DNA from: Luteibacter sp.
GTDB taxonomy: Bacteria; Pseudomonadota; Gammaproteobacteria; Xanthomonadales; Rhodanobacteraceae
DNA length: 64,000 nt
Direction of reading: 5' to 3'
NCBI RefSeq assembly: GCF_009912395.1
Contig: NZ_WNDO01000017.1
Span: 1-64,000 of the forward strand
Made by a program: the position numbers and the translations under genes. Position 1 is the stretch's first letter, and every line of letters begins with the position of its first letter. Shown in pieces: positions 9,801 to 17,962 of this stretch. The notes below the pieces were generated by a model, which saw nothing but the letters and a program-made list of their open reading frames with translations, ran no database searches and had not been told where the DNA came from.

Positions 9801-12800
9801 TTCGAAGACGCGACGCTGGTTGGTGATCTGGTTGGCGGCGAGCAGGATCGAGCCGTCGGCTTCGATGTCGCCGGAGTGGTTGGTAATCTGGACCGTGCGA
9901 CCAGCGGCTTCATTCGCGGCGATGAAGATGTCGCCCATGCTGAAGACGAGCGCATCGCGGTTGAGGAAGGTGCCGCCGACGAGCAGGCTCACCTTGCGGG
10001 TCGCCGCGATCAGCGCGCTCTGGTAGGCCGCGTTGTCGGCGACGCCACCGAAGTCGGCACCGTTGGTGAGGTCCCATGCGCGCACGGTGATGGTGTCGCC
10101 GATCAGCGTGCCGGTGTTCTCCACGCACCCGCCACTGATGGCGAGGTTGTCGCCTTCGATACGGCCATGGTTGACCACGTCGCCGCGTGAATTGAGCACG
10201 GTGTTGGCGCTGTTGATGCACGCGCCGTTGCCGTTCTCGATGCGGCCGGCATCGATGGTGAGGCCGCCGACGCTTTCCATCGTGGCCCAGTCGGCGTTGT
10301 AGAAGTTGCCGCCCAGGTGCAGGCCGAAACGGTTATTGGCCTTGAGCGTGCCGGCCGAGCCGTTGACGAAGTCGCCCGGCAGCCAGATGTCGAGGTTGTT
10401 GCCGGCGATGATCCGGCCGGCGCCCGTGAGGCCTCCGACCAGGTTGAAGCTGGCGTCGCCGTTGGCGGACGCGTTGCCGCCGTTGTTGTTCAACCACGCC
10501 AGCGTCACGGCCAGGCGCTGACCCGCGCCGAACTGGCCGTTCACGTTGGTCAGCGTCGCGCCGCCGTTGTCCCAGCCGAGGTTGCCGCCCGCGTAGACGT
10601 TGCCGCCACTGTTGTTGAGCGCACCCATCGCCAGGGTGAGGTGACGCGCGGCGACGAGCCGGCCTCCCGACAGGTTGTCGATGGCGCCTGCGTTGAGCGT
10701 GACGTCGCCCTGGCCACCCAGGGTGCCGTTGGTGTTGGCGATGGTGCCGCCCGCGTTGATGGTGGTGAGGCCGTCGCCGGTGTTGGCGATGCGTCCGCCC
10801 TGGTTGGACAGCGCGCCCGCGTTGAGGGTAAGCGTGGCATGCACATCGCCGCTGCCGCTTTCGATGCGGCCGCTGTCGTTCGCCAGCGTACCGTTGGCGA
10901 CGATGGTTGCCGAGCCCATCGACTGGATGGCGCCTCGATTGTCGAGACGCGCGGTCGAGGCGACATCGGCGGTGCTGCCGCCATAGAGCTGGCCCGCGTT
11001 GTCGATGGCGCCCGCATGCAGCCACAGGCCGCCGTTACCGCCGACGAAGCCGCCCACGCCGTTCGTCATCGCGCCCGCGATGGCGAGTCGCGCGAGATCG
11101 CTGGTAAGCACCTTCACCTGGCCGCTACCGTTGGCGAAGCTGCCCGCGTTCACCTGAAGCGCGCCGCCGGATTGCAGGGTGCCACCGTTGTTGGACAGCT
11201 GACCGCCCGTGGTGATCGTCAGCAAGCTGGCGACGAGCGTGCCAGCGTCGTTGGCGAACGACGCCGCGTCGATGGTCGCGCCATGGGCCATGCTCAGCGT
11301 GCCGCCGGTGGAATCCAGCGCGCCTTGCGTATCGAGGTCGAGTGCGCCGTTGCCGACGATACGACCGCCGCGATTGGAGATACCTGTCTTGCCGTCCACC
11401 ACCAGCGTGCCGTCGCCGGCGTGTTCGATGGCGCCGTTGTCGTTGATGACGGAGCCACCACGCAGCGTCAGCTGGCGGGACTGACTGGCAATGCGGCCCG
11501 CCGTGTTGTCGAGCGTGCCGGCCACCGCAAGGGTGAGATCGGAGCTACCGGTCTGGGTGATCGTGCCGTGGCCGTTGTCGAGGCGGGTGGCCTGGATATC
11601 GAGCGTGCCGCCCTGGAGCGTGCCGTTCGCGTTCTTCAGCGCGCCGCTGGCATGGGCACCGAGCACGCCGGCCGTGGCGACGCTGCCATGGCTGGCGTCG
11701 ATGTCGCCGGCCGTGGCGTTCAACGCGATGTCACCGCCCGCGCGCGTTCGGCCGGACGAGAGGTCGAGCGATGTGCCGGACAGGCGCAGGTTGCCTGCCG
11801 CCAACGTGCTGCCATGGTTGGCGAGCGCGCCGGTCACGACGGCGTCGAGCAGGCCCGTGGTGCCGAGCGAACCGTCACCCAGCACGCCTGCGCCGAGCGT
11901 GCCCGTGGAGACGATGCTTCCCGCGACGAGGTGCAGGTCGCCCTTGGCGACGAGCATGCCGCTGTTGGCGAGGATCGTCGCGACGTTCCACACCGCGTTG
12001 CCGCTGGCGTAGGCCGTGCCGTCGTTGCTCGCGTCGGTGGCGTTGATCGTGAGGTTCGCGCCCGTACGCAGGCTGCCCGTGTTGCCGACATGGTCGGCCT
12101 TCAGGTCCACGCCGTTCGTGGCATACAGGCTGCCGGCGTTGTCGATGCGCGTCGCCTGCATCGCGAGGCGGTCGCCCGCGTAGACCGTGCCGGTCGCCGT
12201 GTTGTCGAAGCTCGCGAGACCTTGCGCGTCGAGCACGGTGCCGCCCTGCATCGTGCCGGCGTTGCTCACCTTGCCACTCTGGCGCAGGCGGAGCGCGCCG
12301 TCGGCGAGGATCGTGGCGTCCTTCGCGTTGTCGGCGTCGCCGCCGTTGAGCGCGATGTCGCGCTTGGCGTAGACGACGCCTTGCTGTCGCAGCGAGCTCG
12401 CGTCGACGTTGAGGTCGCGGCCGGCCTGCATATGGCCCGCCGTGGTGGTGTCGGCCGCAGAGACCGAAAGGTCGCGACCCGCCACGGTGGTGCCGCGATG
12501 ATCGAGCGTGCCGGTGGCGGTGAGCGTCACGTCGTTGGAGGCACTGGCCTTGCCCGACTGGACGACATCCGCGCCGCTGAGCGTGGTGTCGCCGGCATCG
12601 GCGAGCATGGTGCCTTCATTGCTCAACGTGCCGTCGGCGTGGACGGCGACGCCCTGCCCGGCTTCCACCGTGCCCTGGTTCGCGACGCTGCCGCCGCGCA
12701 GGTCGATACCGGTTTTCGCGTAGATGTCACCCGTGGTCGCGCTGGTGAAGGCACGCCCGGCCGTGGCGACGAGCGCGCCGCCAATGGCGTAGAGCTTGCC

Positions 12801-14714
12801 GCTGTTGGTCAGCGCGCCCGTGGCGTCGAGCGCCAGCTTCTGCGCGGCCTGCATGGTGGCGGTGTTGACGATGTCGCCCGCGATGGTCGCGGTAAGGTTG
12901 CCGTCGGCGCGGACGAGGTCGCTATTGGTCAGCGCACCTGCGCGCAGCGTCGCGTCGGCGTTGGCATAGAGCTGGCCCGCATTGACCACCGCGCCCGTCG
13001 CGTCGAGGGTGAGCGCGCGACCAGCGTAGAGCACGCCCTGGTTGTTCAGCGTCGCGGTCGTGATGGCGAGATCGCCACCGCTTTGCCACTGGCCGCGATT
13101 GTCCAGACGGCCCGTACGCACAGTGACGTTACCGTCGGAAAGCAACGTGCCGCCCTGACTGACGCTGTCGGTGACCGTGAGGGACATGGCCCCCTTGGCT
13201 TTCAGCGTGCCTTGGTTGGCCAGCGTGCCGGCGTCGATGGTCGTGATGCCACCGGACTGCCATTGCCCACGGTTGTCGACGCGGCTCGCGCGCGCGGCGA
13301 TGTCGCCACCGGATACGATGTCGCCGCCGTTGCTCAGCGTGCCGTTCGCGACGAGGTTCGTCGCGCCAGCCAGGCTCAGCTTGCCGGTGTTGGCGATATC
13401 GCCACCGGCCAGGCGCGAGGTGCCGCTGGCGATGAGCGTGCCGCTGTTGGCCAGGCGCCCGGCGGTGGCGATGTCCAGCGTGGTGCCGGACTCCAGCGAC
13501 GCGGCGTTGTCGAGGCTGGACGCACGTACGCGCACGCTCTGGCCTGCGTAGATGTCGCCGCCCGTGCGATTGGCGATGTCGGTCGCCGTGACATCGAGCG
13601 CACCACCCACGGCGTAGAGCTTGCCGCTGTTGGTGAGCGCGCCCGATGCCAGCGTGGCGTTGCCGGTCGCGTAGATCGTGCCGCTGTTGTCGACGGCGCC
13701 CGTGGTGCGGGCGACGAGGTCGGTGCCGGCCGCGAAGCTGCCGCTATTGGCGATCGCGGCGGCCTGCGCGTCGAGGCGACCGGTGGAGGTCGTCTTGCCG
13801 GTGAGCTCCAGGCGACCGGCCTGGGTGATGGTGAAGTCACCGCCCTGGGTGGCAAGCTCGCTCGCGTTGCGCACGCCCACACCGGCCTCGGTGCCGAGCA
13901 GGCGGATCTTGTTGGCGTACATGCCGCCGAGCGCGGCCACGTCGAGGCTCACGCCCGAACCCGCGCCCTCGCCCTGAATGGCCTGGGTGGCGAGGTCGGC
14001 ATAGTTGACCTGGTTGGCGCCGGTGACGACGTTGAGCTCGTTGGCCCAGACCTTCGCGTTGGCGACCACGGTACGGGCGATGAGGTCGAGACGGTCGATA
14101 CCCGCGCCGTTGAGGCCCGCGCCGTTGATCGCCAACGTGCCGCGCGTGACGCGGAAGGCCGCGAGGCTGCCGTCGCCACCGAACACCGGCGTGCCGGTGA
14201 CCAGCGTGCCGCGCGTGGTGTTGATGAAACCGCACCCATCGCAGGTGATGCCGTTGGGGTTGGCGATCACCACTTCCGCGCGATTGCCTGCTACTTCGGT
14301 GAAGCCGCGCAGGTTGCTGGGATTGGCGGAGGTGACCTCGTTGACGATCACCCGCGCGGCCTGACCCGGCGCGAGATTGGTGTTGCCCACGATGTAGCCG
14401 GCGAGCTGGCTCTGGCTCACGCTGCCGCTGTTGTTGAGCACCACGCCCTTGGGATCGACGTTGAAGTGCTCGTACTGGTTGTGCGACACGCCGCCCTGGG
14501 TCGGCGCGACAATGTTGACCACCGGGGTGCCGTTGGCGGAGGTATCGACATGCGGCGCCTGCGCGGAACCCGGCGCGCCAGCCACCTGGGCCTGCGACGC
14601 GATGGGCGCGCCGACCAGGGCCACACCGAGGGCGAAGGCCAGCGTGTGGGTGGCGCGGCGCAGGCTATCGAGGCCCTTGGGCGTGGCGGCGGTCGGGGGA
14701 AGGATCGTCGTCAT
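3885..14714 (-). CDS. cdiA: CdiA: giant filamentous adhesin with deaminase toxin tip
   Basis: 3609 residues. In order: signal region (to about residue 43); TPS secretion domain (about 50-320) with the typical NPNGITCDGCGFINTTRGT; long FHA-type beta-helix repeats with recurring LTNSGKLYA/DNRGQWQSG patterns; an atypical central segment near 1640-1830 that should include the receptor-binding part; a Gly-rich linker (about 1880-1940); the conserved SDYLMSRLGF...GDGFYEQ block (about 2000); hemagglutinin repeats; and a pre-toxin region with NGDLYNRQLHPDE and Ala/Gly-rich hydrophobic stretches near 3390-3420. No VENN motif was seen. The last 150 or so residues match the BURPS668_1122 (Toxin-deaminase) pattern: Glu3553 in DGEFKILE, then Cys3583 and Cys3586 in SCTSC as expected zinc ligands, then FREKYPGIQLNVF. 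It is exported by CdiB and delivered into neighbouring cells on contact. Base composition drops in the last 450 or so bp. Confidence 0.93.
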   Translation of the reverse strand: MTTILPPTAATPKGLDSLRRATHTLAFALGVALVGAPIASQAQVAGAPGSAQAPHVDTSANGTPVVNIVAPTQGGVSHNQYEHFNVDPKGVVLNNSGSVSQSQLAGYIVGNTNLAPGQAARVIVNEVTSANPSNLRGFTEVAGNRAEVVIANPNGITCDGCGFINTTRGTLVTGTPVFGGDGSLAAFRVTRGTLAINGAGLNGAGIDRLDLIARTVVANAKVWANELNVVTGANQVNYADLATQAIQGEGAGSGVSLDVAALGGMYANKIRLLGTEAGVGVRNASELATQGGDFTITQAGRLELTGKTTSTGRLDAQAAAIANSGSFAAGTDLVARTTGAVDNSGTIYATGNATLASGALTNSGKLYAVGGALDVTATDIANRTGGDIYAGQSVRVRASSLDNAASLESGTTLDIATAGRLANSGTLIASGTSRLAGGDIANTGKLSLAGATNLVANGTLSNGGDIVSGGDIAARASRVDNRGQWQSGGITTIDAGTLANQGTLKAKGAMSLTVTDSVSQGGTLLSDGNVTVRTGRLDNRGQWQSGGDLAITTATLNNQGVLYAGRALTLDATGAVVNAGQLYANADATLRAGALTNSDLVRADGNLTATIAGDIVNTATMQAAQKLALDATGALTNSGKLYAIGGALVATAGRAFTSATTGDIYAKTGIDLRGGSVANQGTVEAGQGVAVHADGTLSNEGTMLADAGDTTLSGADVVQSGKASASNDVTLTATGTLDHRGTTVAGRDLSVSAADTTTAGHMQAGRDLNVDASSLRQQGVVYAKRDIALNGGDADNAKDATILADGALRLRQSGKVSNAGTMQGGTVLDAQGLASFDNTATGTVYAGDRLAMQATRIDNAGSLYATNGVDLKADHVGNTGSLRTGANLTINATDASNDGTAYASGNAVWNVATILANSGMLVAKGDLHLVAGSIVSTGTLGAGVLGDGSLGTTGLLDAVVTGALANHGSTLAAGNLRLSGTSLDLSSGRTRAGGDIALNATAGDIDASHGSVATAGVLGAHASGALKNANGTLQGGTLDIQATRLDNGHGTITQTGSSDLTLAVAGTLDNTAGRIASQSRQLTLRGGSVINDNGAIEHAGDGTLVVDGKTGISNRGGRIVGNGALDLDTQGALDSTGGTLSMAHGATIDAASFANDAGTLVASLLTITTGGQLSNNGGTLQSGGALQVNAGSFANGSGQVKVLTSDLARLAIAGAMTNGVGGFVGGNGGLWLHAGAIDNAGQLYGGSTADVASTARLDNRGAIQSMGSATIVANGTLANDSGRIESGSGDVHATLTLNAGALSNQGGRIANTGDGLTTINAGGTIANTNGTLGGQGDVTLNAGAIDNLSGGRLVAARHLTLAMGALNNSGGNVYAGGNLGWDNGGATLTNVNGQFGAGQRLAVTLAWLNNNGGNASANGDASFNLVGGLTGAGRIIAGNNLDIWLPGDFVNGSAGTLKANNRFGLHLGGNFYNADWATMESVGGLTIDAGRIENGNGACINSANTVLNSRGDVVNHGRIEGDNLAISGGCVENTGTLIGDTITVRAWDLTNGADFGGVADNAAYQSALIAATRKVSLLVGGTFLNRDALVFSMGDIFIAANEAAGRTVQITNHSGDIEADGSILLAANQITNQRRVFETDTYVLNAAEQLANRHTTDNIVRYRYDDPDPTHKPPYVDQSQIVDAAEIKWVEGHCYDLKSDNHRCRGYPYGKGSPDTFKAVYIDTLTSIQRLTRTSAEGRIAAGGDITLIGSVLNDKSTIAAARNLTVNGAGGSLPAGDSNVGGEVIRNIGWNPTGTLSRQVQWWTGWESISHQGGRHWVEDGFQKYADFTNDATLAIGDGQRPDWLTIDPGQGLSGRMTAGNALEIHGRTIDNTTVDAAGNPISGVGLGGNQGGTRVSGNGAGTVGAVGGSVDLGGVGGLGNAPGAGSVGGVDALSGDTRNAGPRPGSQSVGTPDAPAGQIRVPNNGLFTTRPGSGSAYLIETDPRFASQAGFLGSDYLMSRLGFNGESTMKRLGDGFYEQRMVLEQITSLTGRRFLTDNTDAMAQYRALMDAGADVAHGFQLSVGVALTAEQMSRLTQDIVWMVTQEVNGEKVLVPVVYLSAAHAQEVAQSGAIMSGKTVLLDASGNLTNTGSIKAGQDATLKAGTLLNGGNIGAGGNLSVTAAQDILNGGTLKGGNVSLTAGNDILSGAGIGRVDLGGIKLGDSLAPLDASRLGLVQGGSIAATGNLSANAGRNLTLDRAPISAGGDLSLTAKRDLSATASAIKAGGDAILGAGRDLVSEGAKVKAGDQIAISAGHDVVLNAVTDVERHSDAGREGRKIIDTRTMDQSLKGTELTGTKGVIVSAGHDIDATAVAISSEKGSVALAAKNDVNLNAGEEEHTWSQDTVKKSSGLFSSKKSRTHDATDDVLAVGSSIKSGDGVSIAAGNDVTLQGASVRADGALALAAGRDINLTATEDRYSETHESKTSRSGLVINRGAAPVHQGKTTKREETVEQTIGHGTSLSGDSVTAAAGRNLLGEGVQVAATHDVLLAAGNDLRLTAIENTYATDQEKSVRTTGYSRSGLNELYGSQKDSRGESSRQVTHTGSLVGSTDGSVTLTAGNDLHLTSADVMSQTATTLVGKNVTIDASVDSVSSSQFQRHSEGGITGGFGGKLVDLGMDARQSIRGAKDTDDDRLKALYAARAAYDIKDGYGIAMDTGIRGGNGPGEEGLNVQVGIGGKSASSKTTTYDETTAGSRIRSNGDVTIAATGGDLTIVGSKVEGKNVALAASHDINLLSQEEEHRLKSESKNGSGGVGVSFGTNGLGIYAEASVGKGKAHGNGTTHAETTIDATDRLTLVSGNDTTIQGAQLKGQQVVANIGNNLTIRSEQDTDDFASKTMQAGGKVMAGITQSGFVSGSAYFAQSKVDSHYSSVNEVSGIKAGAGGFQLDVGGTTHLVGGKIASDADAAKNLLSTGNLVYEDLHNESKYKASQISFSGGSTIASNVAGALGTAISAATPQHGNASSDTRSGIAEGTIVVRNDPGKDLSGLDRKPTLEDEALKNAYDAKKVADRQELTAQAGYVGMRGVGSLSQWMAENAKTDQDREAWSDGGRNKVILHGVVGAAMASLGGGNAAEGALGGASSEAVSHVMQQYLYDHNVQPGTSEWNTYMELGSAIVGGVTGRGNGANAALNGDLYNRQLHPDETNWIRGNAEKFASQQCGGCAPSPEQVEDAKARLGQQASKDVDFIWKSILPAGDDEAAQAFLANSGATYTNEVGKPQAMFTTERGQFFAPAQNMQEVDRDFIGQYVRPAVSRPLGEGVAEESKKYAELIGGAITDDPWGVGKNVAVGLAGSIKDALSHPINTGIAFKDGFVAGAQNIGEGLAAGFDDSSKRQMASIYGQDVSGVMKTVAALQTGAAIGGAIGAGKLAAAGATVAGKAVKATAKEAGELLGRAGFDDLLRGAPGDERFIFSSYLSNSSAPEVRQAFVSQAEKIRSTLPAEWQQKGNISIASIDVPGTGISSEMRAFSSFQNGENGFVSLPTGPTVLEPMSIGKGGVVNGKEAFLRNVDGEFKILENVARQLGDNVGIKGSINIYTELKSCTSCAGAIMQFREKYPGIQLNVFTGKQ

Positions 14715-14727
14715 CGTGCTGTCCTTG

Positions 14728-16446
14728 TCAGTACTGGTAGACGAGCTGGAAGCCCGTCGCCGGTCGCATCGTGTGCAGGGCGCGGCCGCCCTTGTCGGCC
14801 CATCCGGCGAACGCGTCGAAGCTCACCGGGCCGAGGGAGCCGCGCAGGCCGACGAACTCGCCGCGCAGCGTTTTATCGGGAAGGTTGCGAATGCTCGGTC
14901 CACCGACATGGCCGCCATCGATGCCGATATAGGCCGCCACGGGCCACTGGCCCAGCGGCACGCTGAGAGCGTTGCGCCAGTACCAGCCGCGCTCGCCGGC
15001 CAGCGTCTGCTCGCCGTCGAAGCCGCGCACCGTGTAGCGGCCACCGATGGTGATGAATTCCGAGGCATAGAGCGTGTCGCTACTGCGCTGCGCGCGGAAC
15101 TCGCTGGTCCACTGGATGGGCAGGCGGCCCACCTGGAAAGGCAGGTTCAGCGAGACGTCGAGCACGTTCAGGCCGTACTGGAACGTGGGCGAACCGGCGG
15201 GACGATCCACCGCGTCGCGCTGGCCGCCGAACCAGGTCACGCCGCGGCGGTGGGCGAGACGCAGGTCAAGCTGCGCGCGGCCGAGGTACTGGCGCTGCAC
15301 GAGCGCCAGCTCCATCGTGGTGACGTCGCGGCGCTGGGTGAGCAGCTCGGAATCTTCGATGAAACTGTGCGCCTGGCGCTTGCCCACGCGCAGTTCCAGC
15401 GCCGTCTTGCCCTGGCGTGTGCGGTGGAGCAGACGCTGCACCGTGACATCCATGGTGCGCGACTTGCCGCTGCTGACGAAGGTCTGCTGCGAGCCTTCCA
15501 CGGTCTGGTGGTACTTGTAGTCGTACAGTGAAGTGGTGAACAGCCAGTTGCCCAGCGGCACGGCGTAGCTGAGTGAGTTGCCGCGCGTGCCGTGGCCGGT
15601 GCTGTGGTAGACGTCGTGGTTGTAGCCGATCGACAGCACGTCGTTCAGGCGCAGCGGGTTGTCCAGACCGAAGTTGATGCCACCCTGGAGACGGCCGGTG
15701 GCGCGCGAACCGGTGTCGTCGAGCGTCGCCACCAGGTGCCACGGGTGCGAGCGCTTCGCGGTGATCACCAGGTCGGATTCGCCCGGCTGCTCGGCCGGTG
15801 CGATGTCGATGTTCACGTCCTGCGAGGGCACGCGCTTGAACTGTTCGAGGCCCTGCTCAATGTCGCGCAGGTTGAGCAGGTCGCCCGGTCGCGCGGGCAG
15901 TGCCGTCTGCCAGGCGCCGACGGCGGTGTCGTCGGCGAAGCGCACGGCGCGGATGGTGCCAGGCACCAGGGTGAGACGCAGGGTGCCGGCGGCCAGGTCC
16001 TGCGGCGTGACGCCGACGCGGGTGGTGACGTAGCCGCGGTCGATGATCAGGTCGGAAACGCGGCGCACGATGGTCGCCACGCCTTCGTGGCCCACGCATT
16101 TGCCGGCGTAGCGGTCGAGGTAGCGCTGGGCGAAAGCGAAGTCCGCCACGCGGCCGCCTTCCAGGAGAACTCGGGACAGCCGGAAGCAGTCCTTCTCGAC
16201 AGGAACGTCGGTACGGCGGAAGTCAGCCTGCGGCGACGGCGCGGCGCCCAGCCGGACGTCGGGCGCCTGCTGTTGCTCCTGGCGGGCCTGGACCTCGCGC
16301 TGCGCGCGGTCGCGCTGTTCCTGTTGGTCGAGCGTCTGTACGGATTGTGCCCGGGCGACGCCTGCCGCCATAAGACAAATACCTACTACACACGCGGCCG
16401 CCGACGACGCATGATGGCTGCGCCCGTGCCGATACTGCTTCTTCAT
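14728..16446 (-). CDS. cdiB: CdiB: outer-membrane two-partner secretion transporter
   Basis: This 572-residue Omp85/TpsB protein exports CdiA across the outer membrane. A signal peptide ends at about AGVARA. A Gln/Arg-rich linker precedes POTRA domains (about 80-240, with CVGHEGVATIVRRVSDLIID and a strand-turn-helix pattern) and a C-terminal beta barrel. The conserved loop motif YTVRGFDGE, a VRGY/F box that reaches into the barrel, is present, and the protein ends in aromatic-rich QLVYQY. It lies 13 bp upstream of cdiA, so the two are surely one transcript. Length matches ShlB/FhaC/CdiB proteins. Confidence 0.93.
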   Translation of the reverse strand: MKKQYRHGRSHHASSAAACVVGICLMAAGVARAQSVQTLDQQEQRDRAQREVQARQEQQQAPDVRLGAAPSPQADFRRTDVPVEKDCFRLSRVLLEGGRVADFAFAQRYLDRYAGKCVGHEGVATIVRRVSDLIIDRGYVTTRVGVTPQDLAAGTLRLTLVPGTIRAVRFADDTAVGAWQTALPARPGDLLNLRDIEQGLEQFKRVPSQDVNIDIAPAEQPGESDLVITAKRSHPWHLVATLDDTGSRATGRLQGGINFGLDNPLRLNDVLSIGYNHDVYHSTGHGTRGNSLSYAVPLGNWLFTTSLYDYKYHQTVEGSQQTFVSSGKSRTMDVTVQRLLHRTRQGKTALELRVGKRQAHSFIEDSELLTQRRDVTTMELALVQRQYLGRAQLDLRLAHRRGVTWFGGQRDAVDRPAGSPTFQYGLNVLDVSLNLPFQVGRLPIQWTSEFRAQRSSDTLYASEFITIGGRYTVRGFDGEQTLAGERGWYWRNALSVPLGQWPVAAYIGIDGGHVGGPSIRNLPDKTLRGEFVGLRGSLGPVSFDAFAGWADKGGRALHTMRPATGFQLVYQY

Positions 16447-16556
16447 GCTGCCCCTGTTCCTTGCCGGTCTGGGCCCCTGGCCCTCCGGATCGCAATATTT
16501 TATGGGCAGCGCGTCTCAGATTTAGATCAAACGTTGTAGGGGGATTCCCAAGAGCG

Positions 16557-16574
16557 TGTAGGGTTTTTCCTACA
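16557..16574. promoter_or_regulatory. Inverted repeat upstream of cdiBAI
   Basis: TGTAGGGTTTTTCCTACA has 6-bp arms (TGTAGG/CCTACA) around a 6-nt spacer and lies 111 bp upstream of cdiB in an AT-richer stretch. A related half-palindromic sequence (GTTGTAGGGGGATTCCC) lies about 20 bp closer to the gene. These are candidate operator sites for a cdi regulator; the regulator is unknown. Confidence 0.4.
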
Positions 16575-16600
16575 AAATCGCTCAGCGAAAGCGCAACCCC

Positions 16601-16670
16601 TGTAGGAGCGCGCCTTGCGCGCGACCGATATGTCGCTAGGGACCGGTCGCGCGCAAGGCGCGCTCCTACA
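16601..16670. repeat. REP-like inverted repeat, copy A
   Basis: Two perfect 27-nt arms begin TGTAGGAGCGCGCCTTGCGC and enclose a 16-nt loop. The same core recurs at 24243, 41979, 44533, 48373 and 53945, always between genes or touching a gene end. This copy carries an extra C (GCGCGCC) in both arms, so the arms have changed together. It lies between the PepSY operon end and the cdi promoter region and may act as a bidirectional transcript end. Confidence 0.9.
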
Positions 16671-16673
16671 CCA

Positions 16674-16850
16674 TCAGCGGGTCAGGTGGCGAGCCAGGAC
16701 GACCAGGGGGATCGATAAGGCGACCCAGGACATCGCCTGCGAGGCGAGGCTGTCGCCCAGCAGGGCCGCGAACAGACCCCCGAGGGTGAGCGCGGCGAGG
16801 GTGAGCGGCCAGCGCCAGACGGACCAGGTCGCGGAGGTCGGACGATTCAT
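16674..16850 (-). CDS. Small inner-membrane protein, 58 residues, last gene of iron operon
   Basis: The start is chosen at the ATG of MNRPTSATWSVWRWPLTLAA, which overlaps the PepSY gene stop as ATGA. A longer frame beginning at 17024 is just a shadow of the PepSY gene. The protein has two hydrophobic segments (PLTLAALTLGGLFAALLG and AMSWVALSIPLVVLA) joined by a short polar turn. It is translationally coupled to the PepSY protein and so probably works with it in the inner membrane. Family not recognised; small proteins of this type are commonly left unannotated. Confidence 0.72.
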   Translation of the reverse strand: MNRPTSATWSVWRWPLTLAALTLGGLFAALLGDSLASQAMSWVALSIPLVVLARHLTR

Positions 16851-17962
16851 GCCGCCACCTCCCCACCCGATGGACGCTTGCGCCGCACCACCCACAGATA
16901 CACGCCGCTGACCAGCACAACGATGGTCAGCAGGTCGAACGCCGCCCAGATCAGCTTCAGCGGCAGGCTGCCGTAATCGCCGAAATGCAGGGGTCGCGAC
17001 AGTTCCAGCGCCCGCAGGTACCAAGGCAGCCCACGCGCATCGGTGACCGCGGCCGTCTCCGCATCGACCAGCACCGGCGTCATCAGGCGCGAGGTGAGCG
17101 GCGTGCGCCCCTGCATCCAGATCATGTAGTGATGCGGGCTACCAAATGCGGAGTAAGGAAAGGCGACGCTCTCCGGCGTGGTGCCCGGCACGGCGCGCTC
17201 GGCCGCCGCCAGCGCGCGATCGAGCGAGACCAGGGGCGTGGGCGTCGGCTTGCCGTGCCATGGCGCCAGCATGTCGGTGAGTTGGCCGCCACGCCAATAG
17301 GCGAACAGTGGATCGGCCAGCGTATTGATCACCCCCGTGACACCGACGACAAGGGTCCAGGCCAGCAGCACGATGCCGAGCAGGTTGTGCAGGTCCAGCC
17401 ACTTCAGGCGTTTGGATCGCCCACGCCGTACCTCGCCGAAACCGATCTTCTGCGCGAAGGGTCCATAGATCATCGCCCCGGTGACGATCGAGACGACGAA
17501 CAGCAAGCCCATCACGCCCATCAGCAACATGCCGGGAAGCCCCACGAAAAGCTCACGGTGCAACGCCAGCAACACCTGGGTGAGACGGACGCGCTGCCGC
17601 GGTTCGCTCAGCACGGCCGCGGTGCGCGCGTCGATCACCAGCGCGTGGTAGCCACCGAAGCCCGCGCGCAACTCCTTCGCCATGAACACCAGCATCGTGT
17701 GCGGGCCACCCTGCACCCACGACATCGACTGGATGAATTCCCCGGGATAACGGGCTTCCGCGCTCGCGACGACGGCCGACAACGACGCAAGCGGTGCATC
17801 GGCCGGCAAGGCAGGCGCCTGGATCGTGGCTCCCAGCCAGGCGTCGATCTCGTCGTGGAACACCAGCGGCAGTCCCGTGACACAGAGCAGCAAAAGGAAC
17901 AGCGTGCAGATCAGGCTGCTCCAGCTATGCACTCCCGTCCACAGGCGGAGACGATTCACCAT
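16847..17962 (-). CDS. PepSY-associated membrane protein of an iron/siderophore operon
   Basis: 371 residues, starting at MVNRLRLWTGVHSWSSLICT, whose ATG overlaps the end of the TonB receptor gene. The protein has an N-terminal TM helix (LICTLFLLLLCVTGLPLVF), a periplasmic PepSY-type domain with the HDEI start, a central TM helix near LLMGVMGLLFVVSIVTGAMIYG, a HNLLG helix pair, a second periplasmic domain and a final TM helix with a Lys/Arg tail. PepSY_TM proteins next to TonB receptors are commonly linked to reduction or release of iron from siderophores in the periplasm (FoxB/FegB-like). Exact chemistry cannot be read from sequence. Confidence 0.85.
   Translation of the reverse strand: MVNRLRLWTGVHSWSSLICTLFLLLLCVTGLPLVFHDEIDAWLGATIQAPALPADAPLASLSAVVASAEARYPGEFIQSMSWVQGGPHTMLVFMAKELRAGFGGYHALVIDARTAAVLSEPRQRVRLTQVLLALHRELFVGLPGMLLMGVMGLLFVVSIVTGAMIYGPFAQKIGFGEVRRGRSKRLKWLDLHNLLGIVLLAWTLVVGVTGVINTLADPLFAYWRGGQLTDMLAPWHGKPTPTPLVSLDRALAAAERAVPGTTPESVAFPYSAFGSPHHYMIWMQGRTPLTSRLMTPVLVDAETAAVTDARGLPWYLRALELSRPLHFGDYGSLPLKLIWAAFDLLTIVVLVSGVYLWVVRRKRPSGGEVAA

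Noticed and set aside
10317..14966. 1549-residue open frame on the plus strand opposite cdiA
   Set aside because: It is a shadow of the GC-rich cdiA repeats: the antisense frame of a long repetitive gene stays open. The composition is Ala/Val/Arg-Gly with no domain, while the minus strand gives a complete CdiA.
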